From NCBI GenBank assembly GCA_018105865.1, contig CM030856.1, positions 7,213,220 to 7,277,219 on the forward strand: a stretch of 64,000 bases of DNA. The letters are read 5' to 3'. Below the pieces are notes generated by a model, which worked only from the letters and a program-made list of their open reading frames with translations, was not told the DNA's origin and did not search any database. Made by a program: the position numbers and the translations under genes. Positions 33,801-47,300 of this stretch are shown piece by piece; the first letter of the stretch is position 1, and every line of letters begins with the position of its first letter. This DNA is from Metaphire vulgaris (lineage: Eukaryota > Annelida > Clitellata > Crassiclitellata > Megascolecidae).

Positions 33801-35297
33801 CTTGTCTCGGGCTACAAGACTGAAACCTTTGTCGTTAAGAAACTGAACGGTTTCCAGATGCCCGCCATTTACCGCAAGATGCATGGCTGTCTCACCATAC
33901 TGAACAGTTAAATAAAGAAACAAACTGCAGTTAGAACAATAATAATAGAAAAAAGTAAAATTTTAAATAAGATGAATACAGCATGTCCAATGACTAATTG
34001 AATCTGCAAAATGAGATTTTCAACCAGTGACGCTCCAGGATTTGGCAAGTACCTGTCCTGTAGGTGTTTAGAACAAGACTGAAAACCCCATCTTTTGGAC
34101 TTGGCTTACCACCATAAGTTGCCACCCATCTGTCTAGCCGAATACCCTGGATTTGATCTGGATCTTTAATGATTTGATTTGGTGTGCCATCGGCTGATGC
34201 TTCTGTATGTGCATTATGAAGTGGCGCTATAGAAGTTTAAGATTAGATTAGATTAAAAGAGGGGAGCTGTTGGGGCGGCAACTTCTAAACATGGGGTCAA
34301 CTATAGCTATTTTTCATAAACCTGGACTAGTTTAGTTGCTTAGAATGAGTGCAGTAAAGTATGGGAGCCAATGGTGGGACTAGGCATTCAATAGTGGCAC
34401 TGAACCTCCCTCCCCCCAGTGGAGCCGCCTTTGATGACAGGCAATGCTTAGTTTTAGCCGTTATTACTGGCAATAAAATTCCAGTAGAAAAACACCTTAA
34501 TGCCATGTGTCAAATGTTCGTGTAACAGAAGGAGCTCAATATATGGCCAGTGCCAAAGGCGCTAGGAAAGCTAACTGTCACGCAAAAGAAGTTAATTTCC
34601 TTTGAATTGCTTTTTCTGCAGTCTTAAGAAACGGACGCGACTGACTTTGTTCCTTGCGTTGACGTCGATGTCTGGGTGGGAGGACAGCAATTCTTTCAGA
34701 GCCAGAGTATTTCCTTCATCGGCAGCCGTCAAAAGAGTAGTCAGAAGAAGATTTTCTTCCTCCTCCTGTTCCTGTCACAGCACAAACCACATTTATATTC
34801 TTATTATCAGGGCCAAGAAGACAAGTTCGATAATACCACGTGAGCCAACACGGAATGCAGCCATGCTCTACCAATAGCCACCAAGTAGACTACTTACTTA
34901 CTTACTGTTCATGGTTCAAATGCAGTCTTAATATATTAAATCCAACACTTCAGTAAGTCTTCTGGACAAGATTACAAGGCTGTGATGATTTTTTCGTGTC
35001 AATCCAATTTTCTATGGCTGCATGAAGCTAAATATGGATGACACAGATTAGATTACAGATATAAGTTCACAGAATACAAATAATGTGTGTCCTCCATTGG
35101 CCACAATTGGATCTGTTAAGAAGACCATATCAGCAGATCCCTGTATCATGAAGTGAGACAAAGAGGGACATACACCATTATCTCTGGCCCTTGCAGACTG
35201 ATTTTCTGCACTTAGCGACGAGGTGGGTGGGTGGGTGGGTGGGTGGAGGTATATCGGTATGTATGGCCCCAAAAATCAGTATATATATTATACATGT

Positions 35298-35340
<43 letters not shown>

Positions 35341-35341
35341 T

Positions 35342-35380
<39 letters not shown>

Positions 35381-38300
35381 CAATATATAACTCCCAAATT
35401 TATACCCCCACCCCCAATCAAATTCCTAGTTATGCCCTGAACCTGGATTCAATCCCAGGGAACAAAGACTGTGTCTTGACCATTCACATGTCCACACCCA
35501 CAAAGTGGACATCAGCATTGTCTGTGTATAATTCAGCATCAACATAAATTGAACAGTTACATTCATAGCAGGCAAAGTTTTAACGACTTATTTGCAAAAT
35601 GATTAAAAAGCTAAAATTGTTTTCATTGTTGGTCTGTCTACCTTTTGAAGACAAAAGGTTGAAATGCAAAATAATGACAAAATTTTCATAAGCCACCTCA
35701 GGCAAGAAATGCCATATCTAAACAACTGTGTGTTATAAGGTATTTACATGTAGATAGAAATGGTAACTGAAGATTTTATTTTTGCAAGGACAATTTGTAG
35801 CACAGCACTATCATTCTGTTGTTAAACTCTTGGCTACACTCACACTCCATCTTAGAAGATGTAGAGACTAACTTGGATCAATGTATATATACACATTTCA
35901 AACATGTATATATCGTAATTACACTGTTCATAGTCATGAAGCAGCATACCGGTAATCATAATACTGCCAACCAATAAGGCACAGTAGACATGTGGACACT
36001 TGATTAGCATAGTGCACAAACCAGAACTTATGTTATTGTTCAGAACAAGTACCAATAAATTGGTATTACATTGCAATAACTGGTTAACCACAAGCTTTAT
36101 CATTTCACTGTCTCTGAATAGTCAGCAGTTTTAGTACAATACAAAGCTTAACAAATACGAAAGACATGCATTTTCAGAGACCACAAAACTGTAAGAATAG
36201 TAGCCGTTAATGCTCAATACTTCAGCAAAATCACAGAGAAATATTTTATTCAACGTGAGGCAAGCATGACATTAAATCCTGTTGCTATAAGCCACAACAG
36301 TAATGGAGTATAACAGTAGAGTGGATATGGATTACAAAATCCAATTCAATTTCACAGTTCATAAACTGTAAGAAAGCGCTGTACGTTATTATCCACCGGT
36401 ATGAATAATGGTAATATGCACAGCATCAAATCACTACAAATCTTTTATGACATCACCCAAAGACAGGATAGAAATTGCCTCTTTATCCAAAGACTTTCAT
36501 GGCTCTAACACTGCCTCAAAATTGCATGAGACCGAGGTGTCATAATGTGCCTCAATGGTTCAGTCATGTAAGGCATCGACTTGGTGCAGAGATTGTCAGC
36601 AATCAGATATATTCCTATTTCAGGCATTCATAATTATGTCTACTAACTCTGTGCTGGCTGACAAGTTCCGGTAGTCAGATTGCCTGATAAATAAAATCTC
36701 TGACAGCCCATGTATTGACAGCCCATATATTGAACCTGAGTCAGTGGTGGCTCCACAGGGGGGCCCATGCCCCCTTTGAGTGCCTGCCCCAAATGCCCCC
36801 CTGTTGGGACCCTATACTTAATACTACATACACTGTACCTAACAACAAATGGTTGCCCCATGATTAGAAGTTGCCACCCCAACGGCCCCCCACTTGCCAA
36901 ATCCTGGAGCCGCCACTGACCTCAGTCAATAGAAAATCTCCCAGTTTCAGAACCAAAATGCCCCTAAAACAGCCACTGAGGCAAACGATGAAGGCTAATA
37001 TGGTTGGCTGATCAAGTATTGCTTCACTTCAACATTTCAGCAATGACAATCTGTGGAACTTTGTTATTACATACTTAGCAGGTCTGCAAATTTAGTACTT
37101 TATATCCAAGGTAGGTATGTTGTATCCAATACTATCCAATATGGTAGTGCATCACATGGGACTGTACACTGCTGTATATTACAAATGAGTATACGCTATA
37201 ACCGAGTCCATTATATCAAAGTTGTACTGTAGATGTAGTCAGCTATCAGTATGTTCACTACTACAAATATCTGACAATCGAGCTGCACACAATTACACGT
37301 GCACATACAGTTGAAATAAACTTACAACAATTCACATTTACAGGAATATCCAGGGTCTATTGAAAGGTTCTATCCAATAAAATTTTGAGCCATGTGCAGA
37401 AATACCTTCTTCATCTCACAGCCAGACAACCACCTTACAAGTCACATCAGGTCTTGCCTCGTCATGTAATGTAGTGTAATGTAATGTAGCATTTTAGTGT
37501 GCATATGTTTAGTCTTCAGCCATTCTACAAGGGTAGGCTGTGAATGAGCTTGCTCCGCAGTTTTCTGTTGCCTGTCATTCGAGTCACCATTTCCATTGTC
37601 TTGTCCATCTACTCCTGGGTTTGCCCTGTTTTCTCCCCCAAAATCAGGCAGCTTCCTAAAATTCACAGTTATATCTGAATACTCACCTCAATTACATGCA
37701 AATCAGTCTGTAGATCCATAGAGTTTCAGGATTCAAAAGTGTAGATCTTATGCCACTCTAATCCGTATTCTATACCAATTTTTACGAGCAATCAGCCAAT
37801 TGTCTAATAAAAAACTCTATGGCTGCATGCACTACAACTACATAAATGTTGTCTATCTGCCAAAGCTGATATTAAGAGCAGCACATGAGTTACAAACAGT
37901 TCCTAAAACCAGTAACTTCCCATGCTAAGGGAACTTAGAACAGTAAAGCAATATGTGTTGACATTCTGTTGAAAGACATAGTCTACGTGCATGTTTTATT
38001 AACAGGGCGGGCAATTCACACTACACTGACCATGAAGCCTACATAGCTTTGTAACTTGAGGGGTGCTTCTACAGAAATACTGCCAAGAAGCAAGCCACGA
38101 TAGGACAGGAATATTTTTGCGCATGACTGATTCCATATCAGTGGCATCACCCATTAATTGTAAAGATATGACATGAAAAGGCAGTTTCTTAAGCTATACT
38201 GGAGCCAGTTCTCATTACTTGTGCTAAATGTCTGGGTTTTTTCACAGCCTGTTTCACCGTGGCATACATTTCCAGTTCCAGGCCAAGAACTGGTTATACC

Positions 38301-41300
38301 TAAGAAATATCACACCATCAACAGCATTTGCAATAAAAAAACACTTCAATCACTAGCAAGGTGTCAAAAATCCAGAAACATACCGGTACCTACATGTATG
38401 CTGTTTATCATATACCTGGTATACATTTTTCAGTTCATTATTCCAGTAAATTTTTTTACAGCAGATCTACAGTATTGCTAAAAAGCAAACTGATAACAGC
38501 AGAAAGAGAAGGCAGTCACTGCAAATTCTGGTTGTCATAAAATTTAAGGCAAGAGTGCCACAAATGCTCAAATACAGGGTGGCCCAATAAAAACGGCACC
38601 AGCCTATTTCATTGTAAAAATTTGTACAACCCCTTCAGTATTATATTGCGAATGTGGTCGCTTAAGTTTTTGTCTAAAATTTCATCCCACAGAGGTGCCA
38701 ACCAGTGAAAATACAGGCTTGCTGTATCACTCATTTAACAAAGAAATAAACTACCGTACTATGCTTGGCTGTTACATGTACAATTATTAGTAACTTATGT
38801 TTTGAATACAGTACCTGAGTAAATTTTCTTGCTCACTTACATATTACTTGTAATATTGCAACTCCTAATTCTATGGCCCTCTTTTTGAAATGACTTAAAA
38901 CTTATCTCTTTGTCAATATACAGTAATTTGCCGTGGAAGCGCTTCCGAGTGATTCTTCAGATGAGGCGCTGTACAAATATTTTGTTACATTACATTACAA
39001 TACATTACTTATTCACTGAATTGATAAAATCACAATGATATCCTTGCTTTAGTTTCAGTTTGTTTTTTGCTAAGTAAATTTTGTAAAATTTAATAAGCTG
39101 GGCAGAATATCTAAAGATGATTGTTTCCTAACAATGGGTGTGTGTTAGGGGAATGGTTGGAGTTTGCCACAACTTCTGACAGAATATTTCCAAACAATGT
39201 GGAATAGAGTCAGTCTTGAATTCCCACTGAAGAAAATTTTCTTCAGTCGCAAACCAATGCAGCGAATAAGTAATGTAATGTAACAAAATATTTTTATAGC
39301 GCCTTTTGTGAGTCTGCTTTGTGGCAAACATCAACTGCTGCCAGGTGCATTATTAAAATGGCGCTATATAAATTTTATAATTAGTTCACTGGAAAATAAC
39401 TAAACAAGTTCTCAAAAATCACAAGATTAGACATTTTGCTAAAATAACAAAAGTCAGTTTTCATTGGGTTAAAGGTCAGAAATTCACCTTTTTTAAAACA
39501 GGCTTCGAATCCTCATTACCTGTAATTCCTTCGCCACCTCCTCAAGCCTTTAGGTATAAACTTAAAAATTTCCTATTCCAAAAGTCATTTCCTCCATAGC
39601 TATAACAGCCCGACCCCCTGCCTCATAGATACACTGACCTTTGCCCGGCCAACAAGGCAACAACCCACCTTGTCTACAGCTATTTCAAGAAAGATTAAGT
39701 GCATAAGAATAAGCAGCTACTACTGTACTTCTAACCAAAGCTCTATATAAATTTACAAGATTTTACTTACTTACATACATACTTCATCAATTTCGTGATG
39801 CAATATAATAAAGAATGGTCAGAATAATTAACTCTATTAGGTGAACTGCCCTCAGTTGAAAGACCATCCGTGTGACCAAGGCTAAGTTGTCTTTGTTCTT
39901 GGTTCAAAAAGGACATTCTCTTTCACTTTGAATTGGACAATCAGCCAACATTATGATTACATCAACACTCATTATTTCAGACATGCAATATTTATCCAGA
40001 GGGAATAGAAAGTGTGTGCATGTGTATGTGCACGAGTGTGCATGTGTTTCTCTCAGAATTAATACATCGTATCAGTCTGAATATCACATACAGTATATAT
40101 GCTTTGTTATAAAATGTACAGTTTCAATTTATGTAGTGCTTTGATGACCTTGGTGTCAGCTTAAACTGGTACATTGAGCATACTGTAATAATGCCCACTC
40201 TGTCAATAAATATGACTCTGTTGAATAATTATTGAGCGCATTTGCTGAGCGCATTTGCTGCTTTGCGATTATTTGCGCTATAGAAATGTTCGTAATAATA
40301 ATAATAATAATATTAATCACCTATTAATTCAATTTATAATAATTGTAATTCTCCTTAAAATGCTCAAAAACTGATATTTTCCAGAGAAGTGGACCCAGCA
40401 CAATCTCAACTATTATGGTAAATTTTTCCCAAAAAAAACTATAAACACAAAACTTCAATTACATGATATACATTATGTCTGCCTCAGCCGCTCTTTCGGC
40501 AGAGACTGGAAGAAGTTCCATCGGACAGTGTTCAATATCTGGGAGGTCAGAGATTTTATTTCTCGGGCAGTAACATGCCTGCTGGCACAGAATGGAAATT
40601 AAAATGTTCAGTGTAATGCATCAAGCTTCACTGCGCTTCGATATGTTAGCGGCTATAGAATAAGTGAAGCTGTAGTAACTGTCTACCAAGAAAGGTCACT
40701 ATAATAAGTACCGGTACCTGACATGGCAACCACACACAATTACCAAAACATATGCAACAGTCAGCTGGTCACAGTAACACCAGAGAGGACAGAAAGGGAT
40801 TGAAGATGAGAAAAAGCGTTGGAGAAAAAGCTAATTTGTAGAAATTAATCTTTCACAAGCATCAAAGAATTTCACGAGATATTGCATTACATTACATTAC
40901 AAGCTATCTGAATAAGCTGACAAGCTGACATGTAGGCAGGAAAAAGCTTTACTAATACATTTGGAATTGCCATACTTTACTTGAAAGTGACAAGCACAAA
41001 GAGGCCTCATAATTGTATAAATCACTGATGAGCAGCATAATTTGTTTAGTAAGACAAGGGAATGTTAACCTGCTAATCTAGTTATGACTAAAACACACAG
41101 AAGAAATCAAACCAGAGACCTCATTAGAGGCCAGAAGTGTAGGGTAGAGATTGAGGTACTTTGGACATATACCAGTAATGAGGACCAGAGACACTCTGGT
41201 AAAAGCAATTATGCTGGGGAAATGGAAGGATCTAGAAGAAGAAGAGGAAAACAACAAATGAGATGGCTGGATGGAGTTTATGAAGCAACATGCATGAAAA

Positions 41301-44260
41301 TGAATGAGTTAAATTGAAATTGTGAAGAACAGAGAAGATGGAAAACATATCCACGGTATCACCAGAAATTACCAGCAACTTGACGGTGATGATGATGATG
41401 GTGGTGGTGGTGATGATGATGATGATGATGATGGTGGTGGTGATGATGATGATGGTGATGATGGTGGTGGTGATGATGATGATGGTGATGATAGTGGTGG
41501 TGATGGTAATGATGGTGGTGATGATGATGGTGAGGAGGATGAGGATGATTATGATGAGGATGATTTATGATGAAGATGATGATGAAAACACGCACAACAG
41601 CTTTGAATGAATGCACTGAAAGCGAATGTTCTCAAAAACGCCATTATGTGACAGCCAGTTGATGCTACACAGCTGCCATTAACATGGGAATTGCATTAAC
41701 AACACACAGCACCAAACTGACAATGAATTACTCACATAAAGCGATGGCACAACACCAAAGAAAATTCTAGATAATATGACAAAAAAATAATAAGATGGAC
41801 ATCAGGGTATATTAAAAAATCCGGTGCAGATATATTCAAGCAAATGCTGCTGCTGCTGCCATCACTTGTAATATGCAGTCATTCATTCACTTAGCATCTC
41901 TGTCATCCCACAGAGAGCAGATCTTTTGAGCAGAGCAACAGTATGAATACAGCTGCTCTCCAAAGTACATACATTTCCTTATGTATGACTGTACTCACAA
42001 CGTTGAACGTGGTTCAAAAAAAAAACTCAGTGTTTTTTGCATCATCAAGGGATTCTTTAATATTGCTAGACAACAAAGACAGGAAGCCAAAGCCAGCCAA
42101 GGGGCCAAGAATTTGATTTGGGAGGGTATAAATTTTTGGTCAAAAATCTTAACTGACACCACAGTTGTTTGTTAAATCAAGAAAAACTTTAAGGTAGATT
42201 TTGGAGTGGGGATAAATACTATTCAAACATGAACCTGTTTCACTATTCAAACATGAACCTGTGTGCACTGCTTTCCACTTACACACATTCTGCATGGATA
42301 AGAGCAGATGTGTGCTGTAAAGACTGCTCTAGATACAGTGAAATCTCATTAATATCACATACGATGAATACTCAAACCATATCCAAATAGACTGTCACCC
42401 GTTTGTCCGATACCCTGGTTTGAAATGGATCTTTAATGGTTTGGATTTGGAGTGCCATGAATGATGCTCAAACCTATGTTTAAGATTAGATTAGATTAGA
42501 TGTGATAGAAATAGGCCATTACCAGTGCCAGTACATAAAATAACTACATGAAAATCCGGCTGCTTTTAGTTTTTTACTTGTCAGTGTCACAATTTTCAAA
42601 ATTAACTTATAAAAAATAAAAAACAAAAAGTAAAGTCAAATTTATAATAAGAATTTTTCTGTCCTTATAAATTAGGGTTTTAGATTCTTTCATATTTTAC
42701 GCCTAACTCATAATAGTGAACTTCAATGGTGCCATTTTAATAATGCACTTGACAACAGAGAGTTTGTAAAATGAGGAATTATGGCTACCCAGCTGGCTAT
42801 CTTGCACTGTCAGTGAAATTTAGTGAACAAACTCAAAGCCTATATGCCTATCAAATATATGCTTAACAGAAACTTGCATGATGAAACAAATAATAAAAGC
42901 CCCTTGTCAATAAATTCCTGCATAAATCAGAAGATTTAAGTATGGGTAATCAAAAGAATGCACCCTCCATATTCTGTTAGTGCAGGAGAGGGGGGTTGAG
43001 TAAGTGGGAATTCAATCTTGAACTGTTCAAGGAACCACACTCAAAGTTATTGGTTGCTTTCATTGCATTTGATTCTGTGTCTGGCAATAAAATTGATATT
43101 CTTGTCAACAGCATACATACACTGTGGACTATGGTACTGATTCACTGTAAACAATTTTACAGTCCATTCCCTGCCAACGCTCTACATCTATGCTATGCGC
43201 CACTGATCCAAACACTGACTAGAAGCGTGGCTTCTGTTATAGTGGGTGAACCAAGCTCTCTAGTGTCCAGCCATCACATAAAGGCCTCTGACTACTAGAT
43301 TCATCTTCATCCAATTTGCAGTAATACAAAAGAGTGACAGATCCAGGATAGCCCTCAGCATGGAGTATGCCCGGCTATAATGCTGTCGTTTTTGTCAAGG
43401 ACAGCTAAATGAATGTAAACTTTTATATCTTTATACAGTGAAACCCACTTAATTGCATAGGTGCCGTGCAAGCCTTGCTTATGCGATTAACTGGGCTATG
43501 CAAATAGCCGGGACGTCTGATAATGAATTGTACGCACAAAACACTGATTCGGATTTTATGTTGTCATGCGATTATGCGGGTTATGCAACTAAGCGGTATG
43601 CGATTACCGGTAAGTGGGATCCACTGGATAGCTATTTCTCTCTAATTATAAAATTACTATTATGGTAGTCAACTAATCTACAGTACTTAACCAAAGAACA
43701 TCAATATAACTCATAGAAATAGAAATTTCTTGCTGACAAAACTGAGTATATAGGCAGCTATTTGCACACTACCATTGTGTAATGGGAAGAACTGTGCAGT
43801 GTGCACTGTCTTGAATCTGTCCTATCCACCTCCCAAAGTAGATTTATATGCAGCGAACATCTCATAACTGGTCACACACTAGGGTGATGACACAGATGTT
43901 CTGCCATATTCAATATCAATAAAGAAAAACTCAGAATAAACTCAGCACCATATTTGTGGTGGTGGTGGTGGTGGTAGTAGCAGTAGCAGCAGCAGTGGCA
44001 GTAGTGGCAGTAGTAGCAGTGTAGTGGTAGTGCAGCAGCAGTGGTGCAGCAGCAGCAGTAGCAGTGGCAGTGGCAGTGGCAGTGGCAGGTGCAGTGGCAG
44101 TGGTGGTGGTGGTGGTGGTGGTGGTGGTGGTGGTGGTGCAGTGGTGGCAGGTGGTGCAGCAGTGGTGGTGGTGGTGGTGGTGGTGGTGGTGGTGGTAGTA
44201 GCAGTGGTGGTGGTGGTAGCAGGTGGCAGTAGTGGTAGTAGTAGTAGTAGTAGTAGTAGC

Positions 44261-44304
<44 letters not shown>

Positions 44305-47300
44305 AAATGGCAAAAATAAACACAAAAATGATGCTGAAGATGACAACAATGATAAGAAAACATGTCTTGTGAAGAACTATTCATAGGCACTCTAAATATT
44401 TTTAAAAAAACACTGCTTTTCAGTTAACATGGACACTTGTAAGAAATCCTCTGAAGCTGGATGTCTACTGCATTTAATAAATATTCATTGTTGTTCACAA
44501 GTTAAAAATGGATCCAAAGCTAAAGCAGAAAGGGAACTCTGGATTCATTTCCAGTTAAGTGCAACTGTACCCAGTTCAACAAAGCTCTATAATTATCTTG
44601 CCTGGAAATGAATGGGAGCGGTTGAGAGGAAAGGACACCCACTTCCTGGCCCCACCTCTCCTAATCTCTCTTCATTCAATGTCACAAATTAGAAAAGGTC
44701 TTTTCAAAACAGAAATTTGCTAAACAAAGACTAGTAGGTTAAAATAGGACAGCCATAAAAAATGTTTGCACCTGACAATTCTTTTCTAAACTCTGCTGAT
44801 ACATTGTAGCAGCAGCAGCAGCAGCAGCAGCAGCAATAGATTTCCACGAGATCTCTTTATAATAAAAGTCAACTTTGTCTGCACAATATCTCAGAAAACT
44901 GTTTTAATTTTTAAAGGGTTGGGATTTGATAGAAAAATTGCAAACTGTTATAATCCCAATGCCAAAAAACACATTCTTTAACATGTAAGATTTTATCCAT
45001 TAAGGAATTCTTGCCTAGACTGCCTCCCCCACCCCACCCCACCCCGCCCCATCACTCCTCAAATTATGTAGAATGGTCTCACTGATCACAGTGTGTGAAG
45101 TTTTTGTTATTCAATGAATCTTCCCAGCCATTGGACCATTGAAGTTGATACCCCTATTGATGATGCATTCCTCTGACACAAAGATTGCAGTAAATAGAGT
45201 GGCCATTCTTTGAATTCCTTGCCTATTTACAAAGCATTACCATTCATTTTCATGCAGGGACCTCCTCAATAAACAAGTATTGCCTTCAATGTGCACACAA
45301 ATGGTCCAGCACAACCAATAGGCTACTGTATAATGCATTATCATTATACAGTACATACAAAATCTCAACCAGGATGTGCTCACAGATCAAATAACACAGG
45401 AAAAGTTCCCTAATTTCTTGCTGAACATCTTGTTGAATACTTAAGATGTACAAGCACAATTACTCTAATGTAAAGTAATGTAAAATCACAGAAAAGCATG
45501 CAGATACACTGCAGAAAATTTGCAATGGAAAGCTCTCTAAATAGTGGGGAAAATCTGATGAACTGTCTGCAGGGCCCAAATAAATGATATAGGCAATGAT
45601 AATAACAAGGTTTAGGGTGATTTTGTAGTGTCTGCCCTGTGTAAAAACCGTAAAGGAATAATTTTCTCTGATGTTAACTTGTAGTCCCTGACAGTGGTAG
45701 CCAGGATTTTTTGAAGGGGGGTTATGATTCCCATTCACATGATTCTCAAATTTCCAACTTCAGAAAATCCTGGCAAGCAAAAAAGGTTATCATCATCATG
45801 GTTCCCATTACTAAAAAAAAATCCTGACAAGCAAAAAAGGAGCCCATACAACCATATAAGCAATAACGAAAATTTGTTGAACAGCCAAGGGGGTTTTACC
45901 ACAGAACCCACATTATTATTATTAACCCCCCTTAGCTATGCCACTGGTCCCTGATAATCTAAAACTGCCAGTCATGAATCATCACAGAAATCAAGAACTG
46001 CCAAATCCAAAACTTATATCACTGAATTGCACAAGTTTCACCAGCACAGACAAATCATTTATCTCATCACAAAACAGTATGCTAACATTTGTAAAACTTC
46101 CACTTGTTCTACATCCGTCCTGGCATTCACATGACCAAGTGCATGACAGCATGACAGTCCTGTACTCTTGCCTTCTCAGGCTCAGCACTCTGTGGCTCCA
46201 GAATGTTCTGCACTGTCTGTGTGCAATGTCGATTACAATAAGATTCAATTCCCACCTCTTTATCTTTGCTACCCCAGCCCCTAATACACTGGTATGTGTT
46301 TGGCCTGACCTATCTGATTGAACTGGTTTATGCACTCTAGCTGCTAATCACAATAATCTTCAATATTATGAAGCAACACTGCAGACCAGTGCAGACCACT
46401 GCAGACCAGTGGCGGCTTCAGGATTTGGCAAGTGGAGGCAGTGGCGGCTCCACAGGGGGACCCGGGGGGCCCGTGCCCCCTATTGAGTGCCTGGCCCCCC
46501 AGTGGCCCTCCCTGTTGGGACCCTATACTTAATGCTACATACATAACAACAAATGGTTGCCCCCCATGATTAGAAGTTGCCACCCCAACGCCCCCCACTT
46601 GCCAAATCCTGGAGCCGCCACTGAGTGGGGGGTGGCAACTTCTAAGCATTGGAGGCAAACCATTTGTTGATAGGTATGTATTAGTAACTATAGGGTGCCA
46701 ACAGAGGGGCCATTGGAAGGCCAGGCATTCAATAGGGGCACAGGCCCCCCATGTGTTGCCGCCACTGCTGCAGACAATAATGATTAAATTGCTACACAAT
46801 ACCAAATAATAATTACTAGACATTATTTTGAAATTAATTAAATAGTAAATATTATTGATGGCAAATTGACAGTTGAAGCAAAAGTATCAATCCTTTCATA
46901 AGACATTTTCGGACAATGCAAAGCCAAAGGTCAACTGATGACAATTAATGATGAAATTTTCCAACAACCAATCAATCAATCAATCAATCAACTTCCTAAG
47001 CATCAGCTGATGCTTATCAGCTGATGGTGCACCAAATCCAATCCCAATTAAAGCCAGGTCAAGCCAGAAAGTTCAGTCAGATCAGAAATCTAAGGGGAAT
47101 AGGGCCAGGGTTATTTCTAGGATTATCAATTCTAGGGTGTCAGTATATATTGGGGGTGTCGGTCCCTGCTGACCTGAAAGTCTGACAAGCAAAAAATGTA
47201 ACCTCTGGCTCAGAGTTGGAGGTTGTCAGGCTCAAATTGGGAGGGGGGTGTTATGATGGTGTAAAAATATCCCTGAATAGGGCAAGCAAAACTGATGCCT

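Noticed and set aside
43872..44390. Poly-Tyr/Thr/Leu/His/Val/Ser open frames
   Set aside because: Products of a triplet microsatellite open in all frames; the same applies to frames at 5828-6623, 7962-8432, 9644-10022 and 41322-41616.
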